Below are positions 1 to 5,598 of a DNA stretch of 8,663 nucleotides, one piece after another; within the stretch, counting starts at the first letter, position 1, and every line of letters begins with the position of its first letter. The notes under the pieces were generated by a model. It saw only the letters and a program-made list of their open reading frames with translations, was not told where the DNA came from and made no database searches. A program made the translations under genes and the position numbers. Source of the stretch: an uncultured Selenomonadales bacterium (lineage in GTDB: Bacteria > Bacillota_C > Negativicutes > Selenomonadales > Selenomonadaceae); assembly GCA_947302675.1 (NCBI GenBank), contig CAMYWI010000041.1, positions 1 through 8,663 of the forward strand, read 5' to 3'.

Positions 1-49
1 CAGCCTTTATCTGTCTTCCTGAAAACGATTCCGGTCTCTTCGTGCCGAA

Positions 50-2206
50 TCAGCGGCGATTGCTGTCACGGCGCGGCGGACGCTGGCCGGGTGCCCTGCG
101 CGGCGTCTCCGGAACGGCGGAATAATCAATGTCATTGCGGACCAGATTGATTCTGCCCTGCGCGTCGATCTCGGTAACCCGAACCTCGAGTTCGTCGCCG
201 ATCTTGACCACGTCCTCGCACTTCTCCACCCGATGATCCGACAGTTTGGAGATATGCACCATGCCGTCCTTGCCCGGCAGCAGCTCGACAAATACGCCAA
301 AGTTCATCATGCGGACAACTTTGCCGGTATAAACCTCACCGACCTCCACATCCTTGGCAATACCCTCGATAATGCGTCTGGCCTTGCGGGCAGCATCCTC
401 ATCGGCTGTGGCGATGTAGACATTGCCGTCATCCTCGAGGTCAATTTTGACACCAGTCTCCTCAATGATCTTGTTGACGACCTTGCCGCCCGTGCCAATG
501 ACTTCGCGAATCTTATCAACGGCAATTTTAATCGTGCGGACGCGCGGCGCGTAGGGCGACAAATCGGGCGCGGGTTCGCTGATAACTTCAAGCATCTTGC
601 CCAAGATAAAACTCCTGCCGCGTTTCGCCTGCGCCAGTGCGTCGCTCAAAATCTCGCGCGAAATGCCCGCGACTTTGATATCCATTTGAATTGCCGTGAC
701 GCCTTCGGTCGTGCCCGCAACTTTGAAGTCCATATCGCCGAGCGCGTCTTCCATGCCTTGAATGTCGGTTAAAATCGTGTGCGCGTCGCCGTCCTTGACC
801 AAACCCATTGCCACGCCGCTAACCGGTCGCTTAATCGGAACGCCCGCCTGCATAAGACTGAGCGTGCTACCGCAGACGCTGCCCATTGAACTTGAGCCGT
901 TGCTCTCCAAAACCTCCGAGACAAGCCGAATCGTATAGGGAAAATCTTCAATCGACGGGATAACGGGAATAAGCGCACGCTCCGCCAGTGCTCCGTGACC
1001 AATCTCGCGACGACCGGGACTCCGCGCAGGTCTTGCCTCGCCGACGCTGTAGCCAGGAAAGTTGTAGTGGTGAATGTAATGCTTGGTGTATTCGGGATCC
1101 AAGCCGTCAATGATTTGTTCGTCGCCGATTGCGCCAAGCGTCGTGATTGTCAAAACTTGCGTCTGCCCGCGCGTGAACAATCCAGAGCCGTGCGTCCGCG
1201 CGAACAATCCGACTTCGCAACTTATCGGGCGAACCTCTTCCAACTCGCGCCCGTCGGGGCGAATCTTTTCATGCGTGATCATTTTGCGGACGACTTCTTT
1301 TTCCACTTTGTAAAACACCGCGCCGATATCTTTTTCCGCATTGGGATAATCTTCAGCGGGGAATTTTTCAGCGAGTGCCTCGACGACCTCCGCTTTAACT
1401 TCGTCGAGTGCCGCCTCGCGTGCGAGCTTGTCGGGGTTTCTGACAACCTTGTCAATTTTCTCCGTTGCAAGCTCACGGACTGCCGCGTCAATTTCTTCTG
1501 CTGGCATGAACAGCTTGACTTCCTTTTTCTCCTTGCCGACGGCGGCTTTGATCTCGTCTTGGAAGGCGACAATCTTTTTAATTTCCTCGTGCCCGAAAAG
1601 TATTGCCTCAAGCACAATTTCTTCCGGCAACTCCTTGACGCCCGCCTCAACCATCATGACCGCATCGCGCGAGCCGGCGACGATTAAATCCATTTCCGAG
1701 ACGTCGAGCTGTTCTTTGGTCGGGTTGATAATGAATTCGCCGTTGATTCTGCCGACGTGCACGCCCGCAATCGGTCCGCCGAACGGAATATCCGAGACGC
1801 TCAGCGCACAACTCGCGCCAATCATGCCGGCAATTTCGGGCGCGTTGTCCTCGTCGTAACAAATCACCGTCGCAATAATCTGCACGTCGTTGCGAAAACC
1901 TTCGGGGAAGAGCGGGCGAATCGGTCGGTCAATCAGTCGGCTTTTCAAAATCGCGGAAGTTTGCGGGCGACCTTCGCGCTTGATGAAACCGCCGGGAATT
2001 TTTCCTGCCGAATACATTTTCTCCTCGAAGTCGACAGTCAGCGGGAAGAAGTCGACGCCTTCTCTTGGCTCAGCAGACATCGTTGCCGCGACCAAAACTG
2101 CCGTGTCGCCGTAACGAACCAACACCGCGCCGTTGGCTTGCTTTGCCATTTTGCCGTGCTCGACGATTAACTTCCTGCCGCCGAGTTCCATTTCAAATGT
2201 GTCCAA
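50..2206 (-). CDS. pnp: Polynucleotide phosphorylase (PNPase)
   Basis: Phosphorolytic 3'-to-5' exoribonuclease that releases nucleoside diphosphates; in bacteria it acts in mRNA decay and RNA quality control as a cytoplasmic trimer. The 718-residue product has the full family architecture: first RNase PH domain (about 10-145), helical linker (about 240-310), second RNase PH domain (about 320-545) with RPDGR at 316-320, [16 protein letters not shown] from 396 and the catalytic Asp pair D487/D493 in EDALGDMDF, then a KH domain with GTGGK at 571-575 and an S1 domain at about 622-692. A short Arg/Pro-rich tail ([17 protein letters not shown]) ends the protein. Length matches the usual 700-720 residues. 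The start is TTG (2204-2206), chosen because a perfect AGGAGG lies 8 bases upstream; the next ATG, at codon 6, is too far from it. No rpsO lies directly upstream, the usual neighbour in many bacteria. No terminator is visible in the 49 bases after the stop, so transcription may run on to the next gene. Confidence 0.98.
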   Translation of the reverse strand: MDTFEMELGGRKLIVEHGKMAKQANGAVLVRYGDTAVLVAATMSAEPREGVDFFPLTVDFEEKMYSAGKIPGGFIKREGRPQTSAILKSRLIDRPIRPLFPEGFRNDVQIIATVICYDEDNAPEIAGMIGASCALSVSDIPFGGPIAGVHVGRINGEFIINPTKEQLDVSEMDLIVAGSRDAVMMVEAGVKELPEEIVLEAILFGHEEIKKIVAFQDEIKAAVGKEKKEVKLFMPAEEIDAAVRELATEKIDKVVRNPDKLAREAALDEVKAEVVEALAEKFPAEDYPNAEKDIGAVFYKVEKEVVRKMITHEKIRPDGRELEEVRPISCEVGLFARTHGSGLFTRGQTQVLTITTLGAIGDEQIIDGLDPEYTKHYIHHYNFPGYSVGEARPARSPGRREIGHGALAERALIPVIPSIEDFPYTIRLVSEVLESNGSSSMGSVCGSTLSLMQAGVPIKRPVSGVAMGLVKDGDAHTILTDIQGMEDALGDMDFKVAGTTEGVTAIQMDIKVAGISREILSDALAQAKRGRSFILGKMLEVISEPAPDLSPYAPRVRTIKIAVDKIREVIGTGGKVVNKIIEETGVKIDLEDDGNVYIATADEDAARKARRIIEGIAKDVEVGEVYTGKVVRMMNFGVFVELLPGKDGMVHISKLSDHRVEKCEDVVKIGDELEVRVTEIDAQGRINLVRNDIDYSAVPETPRRAPGQRPPRRDSNRR

Positions 2207-2214
2207 TACTTTTT

Positions 2215-2220
2215 CCTCCT
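2215..2220 (-). promoter_or_regulatory. Ribosome binding site that sets the TTG start of pnp
   Basis: The minus strand reads AGGAGG, followed by an 8-base spacer and TTG. The only nearby ATG, at codon 6, would have a 23-base spacer. This supports a TTG initiation codon for pnp. Confidence 0.8.
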
Positions 2221-2266
2221 AATCATTTTTCACGCGCTAAACTTTCGACGCCGAAAAATTTTTTCC

Positions 2267-2295
2267 TTTATAAAAAAGCCGCTGATATCAATCTG
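2267..2295 (-). promoter_or_regulatory. Possible pnp promoter (weak match)
   Basis: pnp is divergent from the gene to its right, so it needs a promoter in 2207-2314. The best -10 candidate on the minus strand is TATAAA (plus-strand 2267-2272). The matching -35 position, 17 bases further up, reads CAGATT, a poor match. An alternative -10 is TATTAT at plus-strand 2304-2309, also without a good -35. Which of the two is used cannot be decided from the sequence. Confidence 0.25.
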
Positions 2296-2314
2296 CGACG
2301 CCGATAATAAAAGT

Positions 2315-2343
2315 TTGACGCAAGAAATTTTTTCCTATAGAAT
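2315..2343 (+). promoter_or_regulatory. Sigma-A-type promoter of the orphan small gene
   Basis: TTGACG at 2315-2320 and TAGAAT at 2338-2343 are separated by exactly 17 bases, a near-consensus housekeeping promoter. Transcription should begin near 2350, leaving a leader of about 20 bases that holds little more than the ribosome binding site. The promoter sits where an upstream in-frame TTG would begin, which argues against that longer reading of the gene. Confidence 0.8.
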
Positions 2344-2368
2344 TATCGCAATGAGAGGAGGAAATTTT

Positions 2369-2689
2369 ATGGACGCCAATTTGAAAATTGTTCTGGACGA
2401 TTATTTTGAGGGAGCCGCGCGGCTCAAGCCTAATGTTTTTGTTCACGTGCGCGGCAATCGCGAGATCGCGCCGCTCGTCGACGCCTTCTTCAGCGAGACC
2501 GAACAGAGCACGCTCATTATGTCGGACAGCCAAGAAATTTTCGTGGGCGATATTCTCGTCTACCCCAAGACGCGCCAATTCTGCTACATCGACGACATTC
2601 GCCACATCACCGGCAAGGGCATTTACATTGCTCACTACCACACTAAATATCAGCGCAAGGCGAACGCGCCCTTCGACAGCGACGATTAA
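2369..2689 (+). CDS. Small protein of unknown function (106 residues)
   Basis: I do not recognise this family. The start is the ATG at 2369, with AGAGGAGG ending 7 bases upstream. An in-frame TTG 18 codons earlier lies in the -35 box and would fall outside the transcript. The product has no signal peptide, membrane segment or known catalytic motif. The N-terminal part (1-20) looks helical. The rest alternates short hydrophobic strands: NVFVHVRG (22-29), STLIM, EIFVGDILVYP, QFCYIDDI, GKGIYIAHYH. This pattern would fit a small, mainly beta, barrel-like fold; that fold is an inference. It ends in an acidic tail (FDSDD) and has a single Cys in QFCYIDD. The gene stands alone between a near-consensus promoter and a bidirectional terminator, so it is probably monocistronic and well expressed. 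Codon use resembles its neighbours, with no sign of recent transfer. Confidence 0.85.
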   Translation: MDANLKIVLDDYFEGAARLKPNVFVHVRGNREIAPLVDAFFSETEQSTLIMSDSQEIFVGDILVYPKTRQFCYIDDIRHITGKGIYIAHYHTKYQRKANAPFDSDD

Positions 2690-2712
2690 ATTCTCGGTCA
2701 TAAAATCAAAAC

Positions 2713-2745
2713 TCCCGCAAGAAATTTTCCTGCGGGAATTTTTTT
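2713..2745 (+). terminator. Rho-independent terminator, probably bidirectional
   Basis: TCCCGCA (2713-2719) pairs with TGCGGGA (2731-2737), with one A-C mismatch and a further G-C pair above it and a loop of about 7 bases. On the plus strand seven T residues follow (2739-2745), ending the small gene 24 bases after its stop. Read on the minus strand, the hairpin is followed by GTTTTGATTTTA, so it can also stop the convergent 5'-nucleotidase gene, whose stop lies at 2759-2761. Confidence 0.85.
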
Positions 2746-2758
2746 CGTTGCTAATAAT

Positions 2759-4288
2759 TTATTCTTCGTCGGGTACGGGAACTTCTTTAAGGCGCGTAAT
2801 TCTGCCGACCGCGTAATCTTTCATGCCGACCTGATTGAGATAATCGGCAAAAATTTCCTCGAAGGTGCCAAGTTCGCCGACAATCTTTAAATTCGTGAGC
2901 ATTGTATAATCGTCGCCGCCCGCCGTTTGGAAGTCGCCAAGAGTAATCGTGTAGGTTTTATTTTCATCAAGCGGAGTGCCGCCGATAAAAATTTCTTCGA
3001 CGCGGTGTTTGGCGGGCTTGGACGGGTCGTAGCTAAAGGTCATGCCACTCACATTCAAAAAGCCGCCGAACGTCGCGGGATAATATTCAACGGAGTGTTC
3101 AAGCATCTCGCGAATAGTTTTCCCGTCAATCTCGGCGACGCGCAACGTATTTCCGAACGGGAAGATAGCCATAACGTCACGCTTTTTAACGTCGCCTTCA
3201 GGCAAATCGTTACGAAGTCCGCCGCCGTTGATAATGGCAATATCGGACTTCGCCGCCCAACGGAAAGCATCCGCCGTGAGGTTGCCGAGTTCGGAGTCAT
3301 TGCGTCTCACAAGCAAGCGTTCGCTCGAAAGTTTTTTGTCGCTGTGTGCAATGACTTCTTCCAAAAGTTTATTCGCCTGCTCGTCGGCTTCGTCAATCAA
3401 CGCCAAGATTTTTTTATCGGGCACGGGCGCGATTTTCTTCACGTCGTCGGCGTCGAGCAGTTCAGCTTTTTTGGAAATGATTTTGTGATTCTCAACGTCA
3501 AGCGTCACGCGACCGAGAAAATGTTCGTAGTTGCCCGTCTGCGCAATCAGCGTGTCGCCGATTCTGATTCCGTCAGTTAAAGCGGTGTGGCTGTGACCGT
3601 CGATGATTAAATCAATGCCTTGCGTCTCGCGGGCAATGCGTTCGCTGGTGAACTCGGAGCTTGCGTCAACGCCCATGTGCATAACGGCGATAACCACGTC
3701 GCACTTCGGGCGCAGGATTTTAATCATCATCTGCGCGGACTCGACAGGATTCAAAAACTCAAGAGTCGAGACGTTGGCGGGGTTGGTCTTGTAAGCGGTT
3801 TCAGGCGTTGAGAGACCGAAGACGCCGACCTTAATCCCGTTAAGCTTGAAAATTTTGTAGGGCTTGAAAACATTTTTGCCGTCACTCTTGCGGACGACGT
3901 TAGCATCGAGGAGCGGGAACTTCAACTTTTTAGCGAGCTTTTCCAACTGCGCGGAGCCGTAATTAAAATCGTGGTTGCCGGCAGTCATTGCGTCGTAGCC
4001 CGCCGCGTTGAGGAGCGGAACCATATTTTCGCCCTTGCTGATAGTAATCATCGGCATACCGTGAAAAGTATCGCCGGCGTCGAGGAAAAGTGTCGCGGGA
4101 TTTTTCGACTTAACTTCTTTGACAGCCGCCGCAATTTGAGCAATCCCGATACTTTGTCCGTTGTCGTCGGTGACTTTAACTCTGGAGTGCATGTCATTTG
4201 TGTGGAAGATGACAAGCTCCGCCGCCGCGCAGATTGGCACGTTCAAAATCAACATGGCAGTCAACGCGACCAAAAACTTTTTTATCAT
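2759..4288 (-). CDS. Secreted 5'-nucleotidase / metallophosphoesterase (UshA/YfkN type)
   Basis: Predicted exported two-metal phosphoesterase of the bifunctional 5'-nucleotidase and 2',3'-cyclic phosphodiesterase family, which salvages nucleosides and phosphate outside the cytoplasm. The 509-residue product begins with a signal peptide: Lys residues at 3-4, a hydrophobic core (about 5-18), and likely signal peptidase I cleavage after A23 (CAAA/EL). The metallophosphatase domain shows HTNDMH (29-34), DAGD (70-73), GNHDFNYG (104-111), H204 in MHMG and GHSHT (231-235). The C-terminal nucleotide-binding domain (about 310-500) shows GNLTADAF, NGGGLRND (354-361), FPFGNTL and TAGGDDYTM. No LPXTG anchor or SLH domain is present, so the product is probably periplasmic or released. 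C20 is not in a good lipobox (VPIC). The ATG start has GGAGGTG 5 bases upstream. It is a single-gene unit with its own promoter. Exact substrate preference cannot be read from the sequence. Confidence 0.93.
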   Translation of the reverse strand: MIKKFLVALTAMLILNVPICAAAELVIFHTNDMHSRVKVTDDNGQSIGIAQIAAAVKEVKSKNPATLFLDAGDTFHGMPMITISKGENMVPLLNAAGYDAMTAGNHDFNYGSAQLEKLAKKLKFPLLDANVVRKSDGKNVFKPYKIFKLNGIKVGVFGLSTPETAYKTNPANVSTLEFLNPVESAQMMIKILRPKCDVVIAVMHMGVDASSEFTSERIARETQGIDLIIDGHSHTALTDGIRIGDTLIAQTGNYEHFLGRVTLDVENHKIISKKAELLDADDVKKIAPVPDKKILALIDEADEQANKLLEEVIAHSDKKLSSERLLVRRNDSELGNLTADAFRWAAKSDIAIINGGGLRNDLPEGDVKKRDVMAIFPFGNTLRVAEIDGKTIREMLEHSVEYYPATFGGFLNVSGMTFSYDPSKPAKHRVEEIFIGGTPLDENKTYTITLGDFQTAGGDDYTMLTNLKIVGELGTFEEIFADYLNQVGMKDYAVGRITRLKEVPVPDEE

Positions 4289-4317
4289 GAGAACACCTCC
4301 AAAAAAATTCTGCGCCG

Positions 4318-4326
4318 ATTATACCA
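4318..4326 (-). promoter_or_regulatory. Extended -10 promoter of the 5'-nucleotidase gene
   Basis: The minus strand reads TGGTATAAT, a perfect TATAAT with the TG of an extended -10 element. No convincing -35 hexamer is found 16-18 bases upstream, as is tolerated by extended -10 promoters. The start codon is about 30 bases downstream, with GGAGGTG between them. Confidence 0.7.
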
Positions 4327-4358
4327 CAAAATCGGAACGGCTTACGCCTTGCCGCACG

Positions 4359-4387
4359 TTTACAAAAAAATTTTAGGCTGATAGAAT
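4359..4387 (+). promoter_or_regulatory. Sigma-A-type promoter of serC
   Basis: TTTACA (4359-4364) and TAGAAT (4382-4387) are spaced by 17 bases, and TGA directly before the -10 box adds an extended -10 feature. Transcription should start near 4394. The in-frame ATG at 4386 overlaps the -10 box, so it cannot be the serC start codon on this transcript. The element is divergent from the 5'-nucleotidase promoter, about 35 bases away. Confidence 0.8.
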
Positions 4388-4400
4388 GTGGAAAAATTTT

Positions 4401-4405
4401 GGAGG
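4401..4405 (+). promoter_or_regulatory. Ribosome binding site that sets the serC start
   Basis: GGAGG followed by a 7-base spacer and ATG at 4413. It lies downstream of the in-frame ATG at 4386, so it supports the shorter, 360-residue product. Confidence 0.85.
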
Positions 4406-4412
4406 CGATTTA

Positions 4413-5495
4413 ATGAAGAGAGTTTACAATTTCAATCCGGGACCGGCGACTTTGCCGCTTGAAGTTTTGCAGGAGGCGCAGGCGGAGTTTTTGAACTTTG
4501 ACGGGTCGGGCATGTCGATTATCGAGATAAGTCACCGCTCCAAGCCCTACGAGAAAGTTCACAACCAAGCCAAAGCCGACATTTTGGAGCTAATGGGTTT
4601 GGGCGACGACTACGACGTTTTGTTTATTCAAGGCGGCGCGTCGTTGCAGTTCGCGATGATTCCGATGAACTTTGCCAGCAAGGAAAAGCCTGGCGCGTAC
4701 GTTTTGAGCGGAACTTTTTCAAGCAACGCTTACAAAGAGGCAAAAGTTTTGGGCGTGGGCGAAGTTGCCGCGTCGACTAAGGAAGAAAATTTCCGCCGCG
4801 TGCCGCGTCAAGATGAGCTTAAAGTTAATCCGAACGCCGCCTATCTGCACGTCTGCTACAACAACACGATTTACGGCACGGAATTTCATTACGTTCCGGA
4901 AGTAGACGTGCCGCTGTTCGCTGATATGTCGAGCGATATGTTGAGCCGCCCCGTTGACTTTAAAAAGTTCGCGCTGATTTATGCGGGCGTTCAAAAAAAT
5001 TTGGGACCTGCCGGCGTCGTGCTTGTCGTTGCGCGGAAAAGTTTTATCGAGAAAAGTTTGGAGACGCTCCCGACGATGCTCCGCTACGACACTTTCTACA
5101 AAAAAAATTCGCTGTACAACACGCCGCCCGCGTTTAGTATTTACATGGTCGGCAAGGTTGCCGCGTGGATAAAAAATTGCGGCGGGCTTGAGGAAATGGC
5201 TCGTCGCAACTCGATTAAGGCGAAACTCCTTTACGACGCGATTGACAATTCCGACGGCTTTTATCGCGGTCATGCCGATAAAGATTCGCGCTCGTTTATG
5301 AACGTGACCTTCCGCCTGCCGACTGAGGAGCTTGAGAAAAAATTTGTCGCGGAGGCTCTCGAAAAAAATCTTAGCGGCGTCAAGGGTCATCGTTCGGTTG
5401 GCGGTATGCGTGCCTCGATTTATAACGCAATGCCGATTGCGGGCGCGGAGGCTCTCGCTGATTTCATGGAGCTGTTCCGCAAAAATAATTCATAA
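4413..5495 (+). CDS. serC: Phosphoserine aminotransferase
   Basis: PLP-dependent class V aminotransferase that converts 3-phosphohydroxypyruvate and glutamate to O-phosphoserine in serine biosynthesis; in many bacteria it also acts in the pyridoxal phosphate pathway. From the ATG at 4413 the product is 360 residues, the usual family length. It begins with the typical YNFNPGPATLP, then HRSKPYE (41-47), GGASLQF (74-80), FADMSSD (169-175, with the cofactor-contacting Asp) and AGVQKNLGPAG (191-201, with K195 as the predicted PLP Lys). The C-terminal KGHRSVGGMRASIYNAM (324-340) carries the substrate-binding HR and R residues. The start at 4413 is preferred over the ATG at 4386 because GGAGG (4401-4405) is 7 bases upstream and the earlier ATG lies in the -10 box. 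The gene stands alone, with no serA or serB alongside. No strong plus-strand terminator follows; the hairpin at 5541-5567 may serve weakly. Confidence 0.97.
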   Translation: MKRVYNFNPGPATLPLEVLQEAQAEFLNFDGSGMSIIEISHRSKPYEKVHNQAKADILELMGLGDDYDVLFIQGGASLQFAMIPMNFASKEKPGAYVLSGTFSSNAYKEAKVLGVGEVAASTKEENFRRVPRQDELKVNPNAAYLHVCYNNTIYGTEFHYVPEVDVPLFADMSSDMLSRPVDFKKFALIYAGVQKNLGPAGVVLVVARKSFIEKSLETLPTMLRYDTFYKKNSLYNTPPAFSIYMVGKVAAWIKNCGGLEEMARRNSIKAKLLYDAIDNSDGFYRGHADKDSRSFMNVTFRLPTEELEKKFVAEALEKNLSGVKGHRSVGGMRASIYNAMPIAGAEALADFMELFRKNNS

Positions 5496-5532
5496 CTTTT
5501 GTGTTTAGGATCTACTTTTTCTTTGCTTGTCT

Positions 5533-5567
5533 AAAAAAACAAAGAGGCGGCGTTCATGCCGCCCCTT
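5533..5567 (-). terminator. Rho-independent terminator after the radical SAM gene
   Basis: GGCGGC (5546-5551) pairs with GCCGCC (5558-5563) around a 6-base loop, and AAG (5542-5544) pairs with CTT (5565-5567) after one mismatch. On the minus strand the hairpin is followed closely by a run of seven T residues (plus-strand A tract 5533-5539). This ends the rodA/radical SAM unit about 30 bases after its stop. In the plus direction only a weak, interrupted T tract follows, so serC would be terminated less well. Confidence 0.75.
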
Positions 5568-5598
5568 CTGCGTCTCGACTACCAGTGACAGATTTTAG

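Noticed and set aside
1..49. Start of a further gene downstream of pnp on the minus strand
   Set aside because: AGGAAG and AAAGG stretches could serve as a ribosome binding site for a gene beginning beyond the edge, but no start codon or coding sequence is in view, so nothing can be called.
995..1687. Plus-strand open frame of 230 codons inside pnp
   Set aside because: It lies fully antisense to a complete, motif-rich pnp, has no recognisable domain and no convincing ribosome binding site. GC-rich codons commonly leave such open shadows on the opposite strand.
2281..2291. Palindrome TGATATCA in the pnp leader region as a possible operator
   Set aside because: Only 8 bases long with no flanking symmetry; expected by chance and not repeated elsewhere in the window.
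2288..2701. Minus-strand open frame of 137 codons covering the small orphan gene
   Set aside because: It was considered as a rival reading of the orphan region. The plus frame has a promoter, a strong ribosome binding site and a terminator in the right order, while the minus frame has no ribosome binding site and would begin just past a terminator acting in its direction.
2927..3580. Plus-strand open frame of 217 codons inside the 5'-nucleotidase gene
   Set aside because: Antisense shadow of a well-supported gene; composition mirrors the real reading frame and no start signal is present.
4719..5390. Minus-strand open frame of 223 codons inside serC
   Set aside because: Antisense shadow; serC is intact with all its family motifs on the other strand.
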